Position numbers and translations under genes: made by a program. A stretch of DNA of 6,421 nt, taken from Sphingomonadaceae bacterium (GTDB lineage Bacteria; Pseudomonadota; Alphaproteobacteria; Sphingomonadales; Sphingomonadaceae). Positions 1 through 6,322 of the stretch are shown here, one piece after another. The notes beneath the pieces were generated by a model. It was not told the origin of the DNA and made no database searches. It saw only the letters and a list, made by a program, of their open reading frames with translations. The number at the start of each line of letters is the position of its first letter. Positions within the stretch are counted from its first letter, which is position 1. The stretch is taken from positions 1-6,421 of the forward strand of contig JAHDXX010000016.1 in the NCBI GenBank assembly GCA_023384025.1. Reading direction: 5' to 3'.

Positions 1-54
1 GAAGCACACGCGAGGAAATACCAGCAATTGGTTCAGCAGTTCAGCAAAGATTGA
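1..54 (+). CDS. possible C-terminal end of a gene cut by the left edge
   Basis: Frame 1 is open from the first base to a TGA at 52-54 and reads EAHARKYQQLVQQFSKD, a charged, glutamine-rich, helix-like tail. A gene ending here would sit about 20 bases before the palindromic repeat, a natural place for a gene end. The stretch is visibly less GC-rich than the rest of the window. The fragment is too short for a family assignment, and other frames are also open here, so this is a tentative call. Confidence 0.3.
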   Translation, partial: EAHARKYQQLVQQFSKD

Positions 55-74
55 AATTCCTGTACCCAATCTCC

Positions 75-168
75 GCCACCCCGGGCTTGACCCGGGGTAC
101 CGCTTCCCCGGACGGGCAGCGCTAGGCCTTGGAGTCCAGCGGGACCCCGGCTCGGGGGCCGGGGCGAC
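75..168. repeat. composite palindromic extragenic repeat, copy 1
   Basis: This copy holds two GC-rich hairpins. The first has a perfect 8-bp stem (ACCCCGGG at 78-85, CCCGGGGT at 91-98) around a 5-base loop. The second has a 7-bp stem (CCCCGGC at 145-151, GCCGGGG at 158-164) around 6 bases. Bases 77-98 are identical to 1185-1206, and 137-153 are identical to 1245-1261, in the same order and orientation, so this is a second copy of one element with a diverged centre. It lies just past the stop codon of the minus-strand gene at 191 and could also act as a 3' stabilising or terminating structure for that transcript. There is no T-run, so it is not a textbook intrinsic terminator. REP-like elements of this kind are common between genes in sphingomonads; that link is from general knowledge, not a search. 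Confidence 0.8.
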
Positions 169-190
169 GATGGACAGGATATTTGGCTAC

Positions 191-1072
191 CTATTGCCCC
201 GCCACCTCGAACCTGTCCGACAGGTAATACCGCGCCGTCGCGTCGAGGATCGCGGCGGAGCGTTCGTTGGGGCGCATCGCGTAGAAGGCGCGCAGCAGCG
301 CTAGGTCGAACCGGGACAGCCCGGCAGGGGCCTGCTCCGGCTGGGTGAACAGTGACAGCACGCTCGGCACCGCGCTGGTCTCGCCCGGCTCTCGGTCGCG
401 CACGGTCGCCAGCAGGCGGATGGTGGCATAGGCCGCCAATTGCTCCAGCGTCTTGCCGCCGACATGGTCGAGATCGATCAGCACTGCCGCGCCCATTACG
501 TCCATCCGGATCGTCCCGTTCAGGCGCCCGCTCTGGTATTGATCGTTGAGATAGGCGTCGCGCTTGATATCACCGATTTGAACAATCTTCATCGGGCTTC
601 CGTCAACACCGCGCACTTCCGAAGTGCTCCAAGCATAGGTCATGTCACCCGGACCGGCCATTTCCCGGATCTTGCTCGGCGGCACGCCTTTGAACAGCCA
701 GGCCTGATCCTCACGCAACTTCTCAATCGCGGTCGGCCCGTCCTTGGCGAACATCAGCAGCGCATTGGGGGTGCAGTCCTCCGCCCCCACTGGTGCGCCA
801 ACCTGTCTGGCGTTGGCGCGCATCAGCCCGTTGATTACCAGGGCATAGTCGGTCTTGATCCCCACTGTGGCGGGGCAGAAGGGCTGGTGGAACCGGGCAA
901 ACGGCTTGTCGATCCGTGCAGGAATGACGAGGTCGGAGGTCAGCGCCCGAACCGCGCGGGCCTGTTCGTCGCGGTCGCCGGTGACGATGATCGAGGAAGG
1001 GTCTTCTGCTTGCGCGGTTCCCGACACCGCAAGCAGGCATAAGCCGCAAATGAAGCGCTTCAGTCTGGTCAT
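191..1072 (-). CDS. secreted protein of unknown function with conserved cysteine pair
   Basis: The product is 293 residues. It opens with a clear Sec signal peptide: basic MTRLKR, a hydrophobic core, and an AQA cleavage site after about residue 22. The mature protein should therefore be periplasmic or exported. There are no further membrane segments. Two cysteines, C66 (in FCPATVG) and C100 (in EDCTPN), lie in the N-terminal half and could form a disulfide in the periplasm. The segment around 65-140 (a DYALVINGLMRANAR helix, then TPNALLMFAKDG, then an EKLRED helix) resembles a hypothetical-protein family I associate with Sphingomonadales, for which I know no function. The ATG at 1072 is supported by an AGGGAG Shine-Dalgarno at 1081-1086, 8 bases upstream. 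The gene stands alone between two copies of a palindromic repeat, with no operon partner. The reading frame is convincing; the function is unknown. Confidence 0.85.
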   Translation of the reverse strand: MTRLKRFICGLCLLAVSGTAQAEDPSSIIVTGDRDEQARAVRALTSDLVIPARIDKPFARFHQPFCPATVGIKTDYALVINGLMRANARQVGAPVGAEDCTPNALLMFAKDGPTAIEKLREDQAWLFKGVPPSKIREMAGPGDMTYAWSTSEVRGVDGSPMKIVQIGDIKRDAYLNDQYQSGRLNGTIRMDVMGAAVLIDLDHVGGKTLEQLAAYATIRLLATVRDREPGETSAVPSVLSLFTQPEQAPAGLSRFDLALLRAFYAMRPNERSAAILDATARYYLSDRFEVAGQ

Positions 1073-1116
1073 CCGGTCGACTCCCTGAGGGGATCGGTGG
1101 TGCTGTCCACTGCGGG

Positions 1117-1145
1117 ACGATATCTGGCAATGCGGGATAATTCAA
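1117..1145 (-). promoter_or_regulatory. candidate sigma-70-type promoter for the secreted protein gene
   Basis: On the minus strand there is a -35-like TTGAAT (1140-1145), a 17-base spacer and a -10-like TATCGT (1117-1122). Transcription would start near 1110 and give a leader of about 38 bases containing the AGGGAG ribosome binding site. The match is by eye only, but spacing and placement fit. Confidence 0.4.
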
Positions 1146-1183
1146 TCTGTTGGAGGCAAGTCGGTAACTTCTGGTCTTACCCG

Positions 1184-1297
1184 TCACCCCGGGCTTGACC
1201 CGGGGTCCCGCTTGCTTGGCCCGGCAGAGCCATGCCCCGAAGAACAGCGGGACCCCGGCTCCCCCGCCTTCGCGGGGGCAGGCGTGGGCCGGGGTGA
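1184..1297. repeat. composite palindromic extragenic repeat, copy 2 (fuller copy)
   Basis: The element is bounded by a perfect 9-bp inverted repeat (TCACCCCGG at 1184-1192, CCGGGGTGA at 1289-1297). Inside are an 8-bp stem hairpin (1186-1193 with 1199-1206), a long-range 11-bp pair (GGGGTCCCGCT at 1202-1212 with AGCGGGACCCC at 1246-1256) and a tight 7-bp hairpin (1261-1267 with 1272-1278, loop CTTC). These pairings partly compete, so the RNA or single-stranded DNA could fold in more than one way. Two blocks are identical to copy 1. The element holds no gene of its own; open frames through it are by-products of its GC content. Confidence 0.85.
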
Positions 1298-1654
1298 TGG
1301 CGGATTGGCTGCTGAGGAGCACGATGTCCGCCAAGCCCCTCCCAAGGAGAGGCGGGGTCTGCGCGCATGTTCGATTTTCCTACACGCGCCCGGCCTGCTA
1401 TCCGGCTCCCAAACGCTCCGCTGCACATCCGAACGGAACCGCGCCATGCCGAAGGTGACACATCGCCCTGCCAAACCCCGCCCAAACCATTGTGAGCGTG
1501 GCGTTTTCCGGCGTGCTCGAATTTTCGGAAAACTACCCTTCACTGTAACACCGGGCATGAAAGCCACGCCCGCCGCGCCCCAAGGGGAAATTCATCGCCA
1601 ATGCAGCACCGGGGCGCTAAAGGCGCGCCTCGTTACCGTTCAAGGAGTGAGCTA
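1298..1654. other. non-coding leader region upstream of asd
   Basis: I see no RNA gene, known riboswitch or convincing protein gene in this stretch. It must hold the asd promoter, but no strong sigma-70 site is visible. The best candidate is a weak TTTCGG (1523-1528), a 17-base spacer and TAACAC (1546-1551). A 32-codon ORF (ATG 1557, stop TAG 1653-1655) ends on the asd start and is described separately. Small GC hairpins occur near 1575-1585 and 1610-1630, but no terminator/anti-terminator arrangement is evident. Confidence 0.5.
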
Positions 1655-1655
1655 G
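1557..1655 (+). CDS. possible 32-residue leader ORF overlapping the asd start
   Basis: The ORF starts with ATG at 1557 and ends with TAG at 1653-1655, so its stop shares one base with the asd GTG start (TAGTG). Such an arrangement can couple translation of the second ORF to the first. The asd Shine-Dalgarno AAGGAG lies within its last codons. The peptide (starting MKATPAAPQGEIHR) resembles nothing I know. It has no Shine-Dalgarno of its own, although a weak -10-like TAACAC ends 5 bases before the ATG, so it could be read from a leaderless mRNA. Chance is a serious alternative, because the same frame is open from about 1212 in this GC-rich DNA. Confidence 0.2.
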   Translation: MKATPAAPQGEIHRQCSTGALKARLVTVQGVS

Positions 1656-2680
1656 TGGGTTACCGGGTGGCAGTGGTCGGCGCGACGGGCAATGTCGGGC
1701 GCGAGATGATGCAGATCCTCGCCGAGCGCGAGTTTCCGTGCGACGAAGTCGCTGCGGTCGCCTCGCCCCGCTCGACCGGGAGCGAAGTCGAGTTCGGCGA
1801 CACCGGGCGCATGCTCAAGTGCAAGAACATCGAGCATTTCGACTTCACCGGCTATGACATCGCGCTGTTCAGCGCCGGCGGCGGCCCGGCCAAGGAATAC
1901 GCCCCCAAGGCGGCGGCGCAGGGCTGCGTTGTGATCGACAACAGCTCGTACTGGCGGATGGACCCGGACGTGCCGCTGATCGTGCCCGAGGTGAACCCCG
2001 ACGCGATTGACGGCTATGCGAAGAAGAACATCATCGCCAACCCCAACTGCTCGACCGCGCAGCTCGTCGTCGCGCTGAAGCCGCTGCACGATGCGGCGAC
2101 GATCAAGCGGGTGGTCGTGTCGACCTACCAGTCGGTCTCCGGCGCGGGCAAGGCGGGGATGGACGAGCTGTTCGAGCAGAGCCGCGCGATCTTCGTCGGC
2201 GATCCGGTCGAAGCGAAGAAGTTCACCAAGCAGATCGCCTTCAACCTGATCCCGCACATCGACGTCTTCCTCGATGACGGCTTCACCAAGGAAGAGTGGA
2301 AGATGACGGTCGAGACGAAGAAGATCCTCGATCCGAAGATCAAGCTCACCGCCACCTGTGTGCGGGTGCCGGTGTTCGTCGGCCACTCCGAGGCGGTCAG
2401 CATCGAGTTCGCAAACGAGCTGTCGGCCAAGGACGCGCAGGACATCCTGCGCGAGGCACCGGGGATCATGCTGATCGACAAGCGCGAGGACGGCGGATAC
2501 GTCACCCCGATCGAATGCGTCGGCGACGGGGCGACCTACATCAGCCGCGTGCGCGAGGACCCGACAGTCGAGAACGGCCTGCATCTGTGGTGCGTGAGCG
2601 ACAACCTGCGCAAGGGCGCCGCGCTCAACGCGGTGCAGATCGCCGAGCTGCTCGGGCGGCGGCACCTCAAGAAGGGGTGA
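1655..2680 (+). CDS. asd: aspartate-semialdehyde dehydrogenase
   Basis: This cytoplasmic enzyme reduces beta-aspartyl phosphate to L-aspartate semialdehyde with NADPH, the branch-point step towards lysine/diaminopimelate (cell wall), methionine and threonine. The 341-residue length is normal for the family. The NADP-binding loop GATGNVG is at residues 9-15, the NSSYWR phosphate-binding segment (R101) at 96-101, and the catalytic cysteine C132 in ANPNCST. Q159 lies in TYQSVSGAGKAG, and the substrate-binding R237 and acid/base H244 lie in RVPVFVGHSE. All key residues are present, so it should be active. The start is the GTG at 1655: AAGGAG at 1642-1647 lies 7 bases upstream, and the Rossmann strand YRVAVVGATG follows at once. 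An in-frame ATG at 1601 would add 18 non-family residues and lacks a ribosome site. A lipoprotein gene begins 2 bases after the stop. Confidence 0.97.
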   Translation: MGYRVAVVGATGNVGREMMQILAEREFPCDEVAAVASPRSTGSEVEFGDTGRMLKCKNIEHFDFTGYDIALFSAGGGPAKEYAPKAAAQGCVVIDNSSYWRMDPDVPLIVPEVNPDAIDGYAKKNIIANPNCSTAQLVVALKPLHDAATIKRVVVSTYQSVSGAGKAGMDELFEQSRAIFVGDPVEAKKFTKQIAFNLIPHIDVFLDDGFTKEEWKMTVETKKILDPKIKLTATCVRVPVFVGHSEAVSIEFANELSAKDAQDILREAPGIMLIDKREDGGYVTPIECVGDGATYISRVREDPTVENGLHLWCVSDNLRKGAALNAVQIAELLGRRHLKKG

Positions 2681-2682
2681 GG

Positions 2683-3279
2683 GTGGTGCGCGCTATCCTG
2701 GCCGGGGCTGTGCTGCTGCTGGCGGCCTGTTCGGGGGAAGTGCCTGCGCCGCAGGAGCCGGTTCCGGCGACCAGCGCTACCGAAACGCCGCGCAACGAAG
2801 CCGCGCCGATTGCAGCCCGGTCGAGCGAAGCGGCGCAGCTGCTGATCGATGGTGAGGGGTTGCGCCAGGTCGACCCGTCGAACGGCGGCACTCCGCTGGT
2901 TGCATGGGGCACGCCGCGCGCAACGGTCGACCAGATGGTCGGCGCGGCGCTTGGCGTTGCGGTGGACAAGAGCCTCAGCCAGGAATGCGGGGCGGGGCCG
3001 CTGGAGTTCAGCCGCTTCGGTCCGCTTACGCTCAACTACATGGATGGCAGGCTGGTGGGCTGGTACCTCGACGGGCGTTCCAAGACCCCGCTCGCTACCG
3101 TGAGTGGGATCGGCATCGGCAGCACGCGGGCGCAGGTCATGGACGTGCTCAAGCCGCAGCTGATCGAGGACAGCACGCTGGGCGACGAGTTCTACAGCGA
3201 TGGCGAAGGGCTGGGCGGGTTCTTCGAGGATGGCAAGGTCGCCAGCCTCTATGCGGGAACCACCTGCTTCTTCCGCTAG
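2683..3279 (+). CDS. small lipoprotein with two related halves, linked to asd
   Basis: The product is about 198 residues. It begins with a lipoprotein signal peptide (MVRAILAGAVLLLAAC) and a lipobox LAAC ending at C16, so it should be lipidated and membrane-anchored facing the periplasm. A proline/alanine/glutamate-rich linker (about 17-50) follows. The folded part seems to contain two similar units. Unit one (77-131) starts TPRATVDQMV and ends LNYMDGRLVGWYLDG. Unit two (147-193) starts STRAQVMDVL and ends GFFEDGKVASLYAG. This G-T-x-R-A-x-V plus hairpin pattern recalls the BamE/SmpA and BLIP type of fold; that is inference from pattern only. C102 and C195 could pair in a disulfide. GAAGGGG at 2671-2677, inside the asd tail, serves as ribosome site; GTG at 2683 or 2686 are both possible starts. 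The specific function is unknown. It is probably co-transcribed with asd. Confidence 0.85.
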   Translation: MVRAILAGAVLLLAACSGEVPAPQEPVPATSATETPRNEAAPIAARSSEAAQLLIDGEGLRQVDPSNGGTPLVAWGTPRATVDQMVGAALGVAVDKSLSQECGAGPLEFSRFGPLTLNYMDGRLVGWYLDGRSKTPLATVSGIGIGSTRAQVMDVLKPQLIEDSTLGDEFYSDGEGLGGFFEDGKVASLYAGTTCFFR

Positions 3280-4814
3280 CGTTGCTGCGGGACAGCATTG
3301 CGCCGCATCAGCAAGGTCAGCGGGGCAGCGGCGAGGGTGATCCACAGCATCGCCCAGAAGTCGTCGACATAGGCGATCATCGCCGCCTGCCGGTTGATCT
3401 CGGCATCGATCAGGCGGAGCGCCACGTCGCCGACCATCTGGTAGCGGTCGATGGTCGAGACATCGACGCTGGCAAGCGCCCCTGCGTCGATATGCTGGGC
3501 GAGGTCGGCATGGGCAGTCTGGAGATTGCGCGCGAGCAGCACAGACATCAGCGAGATGCCTGCCGAGGCGCCCAGCGAGCGGAACAGGTTGAGCAGGCTC
3601 GATCCATCGGTGCGCAGCCGGGCGGGGAGGGTGGCGAAAGCGCTGACTTGCAAGGGGATGAACACCAGCCCCATGCCGAGCCCTTGCAGCAGGCCGGAGA
3701 TCACGACGTGGGTTGCGTCAACCTCCAGCGACCAGTGCGCCATCTGCCACAGCGAGACCGCGCAGATCAGGAAGCCCATCGCCACAACCGGCCGCGCGTC
3801 CCACCCGCGGCGCATCAGCAGGCCGGACAGCTGCATGCTGACCAGGACGCCGACGCCGCGCGGCATCAGCACCATGCCGGTGTCGATCACGCCATAGCCG
3901 AACAGGCCCTGCAACATCGGCGGCAGCAGCGCCATTACGGCAAACATCACGACCCCGATCACGATCATGAACATCAGCGAGATGATGAAGTTCCGATCGG
4001 CAAACAGCGCCCGGTCGAACAGGGGATTGGAGGCTGTGGCGAGGTGGATGAACCCCATCCAGGCGGATGAGACCGAGACGATCGCGTAGAGCCAGATCTC
4101 CGCGGAATCGAACCAGTCAAGCTGTTGCCCCCGGTCGAGCAGCAACTGGAACGCGGCCAGCGCCAGGGCGATCAGCACGAAGCCGGCAAAATCGAACCGC
4201 CGCGCGCTCTCCGGGCGGTGCGGCAGGTACGCAATCAGGATTGCCAGCGCCAGCGCGCCGACCGGCAGGTTGACATAGAACACCCAGCGCCAGTTCGCGG
4301 TTTCGGTCAGCCATCCGCCCAGGATCGGGCCGAGGATCGGGCCGATCATGATCCCCATGCCCCAGATCGACATCATCAGCGCGTGCTTGCTGGGCCGCGC
4401 GGTGTCGAGCAGGAAGGCCTGGCTGAGCGGGGCGATGAACGCACCCGCCACCCCTTGCAGGGCGCGGAACAGGACCATCTCCTCGAGGTTCTGCGCCGCC
4501 CCGCACAGCATCGAGGCGATGATGAAACCGGCGACCGAGCCGATGAACAGCCGGCGCGCACCGATCCGGTCGGCCAGCCACCCGGTCATGGGCAGGGCCA
4601 CGGCGCTGGCGATGATGTAGCTCGTCAGCACCCAGGTCACGGTCTCGACCGTCGCCCCGAGCGAGGTCTGCATGTGCGGGATGGCGACGTTGGCAATGGT
4701 CGAATCGAGGATCTGCAGCAGGCTGGCTGCCATCACGCCGACGATCAGCACCGGCTGGTTGTCGGTATGAAGGTGCGGTTCGTCGTGCGGGACCGGAGCC
4801 GCCAGCGTTGCCAT
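3276..4814 (-). CDS. emrB: EmrB-type MFS multidrug efflux pump (DHA2 family, 14 TM)
   Basis: This inner-membrane proton-driven antiporter exports hydrophobic toxic compounds and is expected to work with the EmrA-type adaptor encoded just upstream. The 512-residue length fits the 14-helix DHA2 group. After a 20-residue cytoplasmic tail, TM1 carries LDSTIANVAIP (36-46, with D37), the DHA2 hallmark usually read LDxTIVNVALP. Motif A is GWLADRIGARRLF (78-90). Motif B is around R117 in LFRALQGVAGA. The antiporter motif C, GMGIMIGPILGPILGGW (152-168), is followed by the EmrB signature WRWVFYVNLPVG (175-186). The ATG lies 1 base after the emrA stop (TGACATG) with no visible Shine-Dalgarno, so translation is probably coupled to emrA. 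Its stop shares a CTAG tetranucleotide with the stop of the convergent lipoprotein gene. The natural substrate cannot be read from the sequence. Confidence 0.95.
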   Translation of the reverse strand: MATLAAPVPHDEPHLHTDNQPVLIVGVMAASLLQILDSTIANVAIPHMQTSLGATVETVTWVLTSYIIASAVALPMTGWLADRIGARRLFIGSVAGFIIASMLCGAAQNLEEMVLFRALQGVAGAFIAPLSQAFLLDTARPSKHALMMSIWGMGIMIGPILGPILGGWLTETANWRWVFYVNLPVGALALAILIAYLPHRPESARRFDFAGFVLIALALAAFQLLLDRGQQLDWFDSAEIWLYAIVSVSSAWMGFIHLATASNPLFDRALFADRNFIISLMFMIVIGVVMFAVMALLPPMLQGLFGYGVIDTGMVLMPRGVGVLVSMQLSGLLMRRGWDARPVVAMGFLICAVSLWQMAHWSLEVDATHVVISGLLQGLGMGLVFIPLQVSAFATLPARLRTDGSSLLNLFRSLGASAGISLMSVLLARNLQTAHADLAQHIDAGALASVDVSTIDRYQMVGDVALRLIDAEINRQAAMIAYVDDFWAMLWITLAAAPLTLLMRRNAVPQQR

Positions 4815-4815
4815 G

Positions 4816-5877
4816 TCAGTCGTCGGTGAAGACGGTGACTTCGGCCGACAGCCCGGCGATCAATTGGCGCGGGCTCTTCTCGTCGATCGCGATCCGCACC
4901 GGCACGCGCTGCGTCACCTTGACCCAGTTGCCGGTGGCGTTCTGCGCCGGGAGCACCGAGAACTCCGATCCGGTCCCTGCGCCGATCGAGGCGACATGGC
5001 CTTTCAGGACAAGGTCCGGATAGGCATCGAATTCGATCTCCGCCTTCTGGCCGACCTGCATCTCGGCGAGGTCGGTTTCCTTGAAGTTGGCTTCGACATA
5101 GGCGGTCCCGTCGGCCACGATTGTCACCACCGGTAGCCCTGCCACCAGTTGCTGTCCGACATGGAGCCGGTCCGCCTGTGCGACGCGCCCGCCGACTGGC
5201 GCGCGGACTTCGGTGCGCGACAGCGACAGTTCCGCACCCGCCCGTCCGGCCCGGGCTGCGGCGATGTGCGGGTTCTGGCCGGGCACCTGTGCGCCCGTTG
5301 CCAGCTTGGCGCGGGCCTCTGCCTGCCGCGCTTCGGCCAGCCGGAGGCCCTCGCGCGCCTGAGCGACCGCGTGGCGCGCGGCATCGTGTTCGGTCCGGGT
5401 CAGGAAGCCGCGCTGGAACAGTTCATCCTTGCGGCGGAAATTGGCCTCGGCAAAGGCAATGTCCTCGCGCGCGGCGGAGATTTCCGCGCCGGTCAACTCG
5501 CTCGCATTGCCCAGCGCCGTGACATTGGCCTGAGCACCGGCAATCGCTGCGTCAGCCTGGGCGATCTGCAAGCGGTAGGGCTCCGGATCAATCCGGAACA
5601 ACAGGTCTCCGGCCCTGACCAGCTGGTCTTCACGCACCCGCACATCGATGATCCGCCCGCCGACCTCTGCGCTGATCGCGACTTTCTCCTGCTTGAGGTA
5701 GGCGTTGTCGGTGCTGACCTTGCCCTGCAGGCTCTGCCAGTACAGCAGCGCCCCGACGACCAGTGCCAGCGGCAGCGACAGCATGAGGGCCAGCCTGCCC
5801 CAGCGACGACGCGGTTTGGCGGGCGGTGCCGCTTCCTCGGCCTGCATGGCGGGCAGCATGGGATCGGCCTCAGCCAT
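4816..5877 (-). CDS. emrA: EmrA/HlyD-family periplasmic adaptor of the efflux pump
   Basis: This membrane fusion protein is anchored in the inner membrane and links the EmrB-type pump to an outer-membrane channel. The 353 residues comprise a cytoplasmic tail (1-26), one TM helix (about 27-47), STDNAYLK (55-62, the EmrA signature region), a first biotinyl-lipoyl half (66-98, SAEVGGRIIDVRV), and an alpha-helical coiled-coil hairpin rich in Ala/Glu/Arg (about 100-222). A second lipoyl half follows (222-254, TEVRAPVGGRVAQ), then the beta-barrel (VEANFKETDLAEMQVGQ, 261-277) and the conserved GTGSEFSVLPAQNATGNWVK segment (301-320). All parts are present. The ATG at 5877 is fixed by a perfect GGAGG (5884-5888) 6 bases upstream, inside marR; a longer frame to 5931 adds 18 arginine/proline-rich residues and is rejected. 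The gene overlaps marR by 8 bases. No TolC-like partner is in the window. Confidence 0.95.
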   Translation of the reverse strand: MAEADPMLPAMQAEEAAPPAKPRRRWGRLALMLSLPLALVVGALLYWQSLQGKVSTDNAYLKQEKVAISAEVGGRIIDVRVREDQLVRAGDLLFRIDPEPYRLQIAQADAAIAGAQANVTALGNASELTGAEISAAREDIAFAEANFRRKDELFQRGFLTRTEHDAARHAVAQAREGLRLAEARQAEARAKLATGAQVPGQNPHIAAARAGRAGAELSLSRTEVRAPVGGRVAQADRLHVGQQLVAGLPVVTIVADGTAYVEANFKETDLAEMQVGQKAEIEFDAYPDLVLKGHVASIGAGTGSEFSVLPAQNATGNWVKVTQRVPVRIAIDEKSPRQLIAGLSAEVTVFTDD

Positions 5878-6316
5878 GGGCGACCTCCGGCATCTCGCGC
5901 GCGGCGGCAAGGTTGCTCCCGATCCGGTCAAGCAGCTCGCCCAGCTGGAGCTGTTCCCGCTTGGACAGGCCGGTCAGCATGTCGGACACAAGGCGGCTCA
6001 CGATCCCTTCGACCTGAGTCACCCGGTCGCGCGCCTTTTCGGTCAGGTGCAAGATGCGGGCGCGGCGGTCGGCAGGGTCTGCCCGGCGCTCGATCCACCC
6101 TGCTGCTTCCATCCGGTCGACGATCCGGGTGAGCGTGATCGGCTCAACCTCCAGCCGCTCGGCATAGAAGCCCTGGTTGCAGTCCGGATGCCGGTCCAGC
6201 GCCAGCAACAGGCGCGCCTGCACGGCAGTCAGGCCCAGGCTGCGGACACGGTCATCGAACAGGCGGCGCAAGAGACGCGAGTTGTCGGCCATGCGGTATC
6301 CGAGGTCGGGTATCAT
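5870..6316 (-). CDS. MarR-family transcriptional repressor, probable regulator of the efflux operon
   Basis: This dimeric winged-helix DNA-binding protein probably represses its own operon and is released by a pump substrate. The 148 residues fit the family (about 140-150). Helix 1 is LGYRMADNSRLLRRLFDDR (5-23). GLTAVQARLLLAL (28-40) is helix 2. The recognition region is ERLEVEPITLTRIVDRMEAA (53-72). The wing carries the typical RRADPADRRARILHLTEKA (77-95). The C-terminal helices (about 96-140) form the dimer interface. A single cysteine, C46, sits in the turn before the DNA-binding helices. The start is uncertain. ATG 6316 is chosen because family similarity begins at LGY, upstream of the ATG at 6292; the frame also extends to a TTG at 6352, but that lies in the promoter. 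Neither ATG has a strong Shine-Dalgarno. It is first in an operon with emrA and emrB. Confidence 0.93.
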   Translation of the reverse strand: MIPDLGYRMADNSRLLRRLFDDRVRSLGLTAVQARLLLALDRHPDCNQGFYAERLEVEPITLTRIVDRMEAAGWIERRADPADRRARILHLTEKARDRVTQVEGIVSRLVSDMLTGLSKREQLQLGELLDRIGSNLAAAREMPEVAHG

Positions 6317-6322
6317 GCGTGG

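Noticed and set aside
723..1334. 203-codon minus-strand frame and other frames through repeat copy 2
   Set aside because: Proline/arginine-rich translation of palindromic repeat DNA joined to an alternate frame of the secreted protein gene.
1337..1360. GC hairpin-like CCCCTCC...GGAGAGGCGGGG as a terminator or regulator
   Set aside because: Pairing is interrupted and no T-run follows; not distinguishable from background in this GC-rich DNA.
1652..2665. 337-codon open frame on the minus strand opposite asd
   Set aside because: It is the complement of a well-supported asd gene; its Arg/Asp/Val/His-rich translation is the usual mirror of GC-biased third positions and matches no family.
2296..2682. 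Upstream extension of the lipoprotein frame into asd
   Set aside because: The translation is Arg/Gly-rich noise in an alternate frame of asd; the lipoprotein signal peptide fixes the start near 2683.
3283..3297. Small hairpin (TGCTG/CAGCA) just past the lipoprotein stop as a terminator
   Set aside because: The stem has only 5 bp, no T-run follows, and it lies within the emrB coding region.
2904..4070. 388-codon plus-strand frame across the lipoprotein end and emrB
   Set aside because: Shadow of two real genes; the His/Gln/Arg-rich composition has no protein-like pattern.
4125..4829. 234-codon plus-strand frame opposite emrB
   Set aside because: Antisense shadow of the clear EmrB membrane protein; Arg/Asp/His/Gln-rich with no domain.
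5878..5931. Longer N-terminus for the EmrA-like protein (18 extra residues)
   Set aside because: It lies inside marR, is Arg/Pro-rich and lacks family similarity; the ATG at 5877 has a perfect GGAGG 6 bases upstream.
5149..6132. 327-codon plus-strand frame opposite emrA and marR
   Set aside because: Spans two real minus-strand genes with canonical motifs; no motif or ribosome site of its own.
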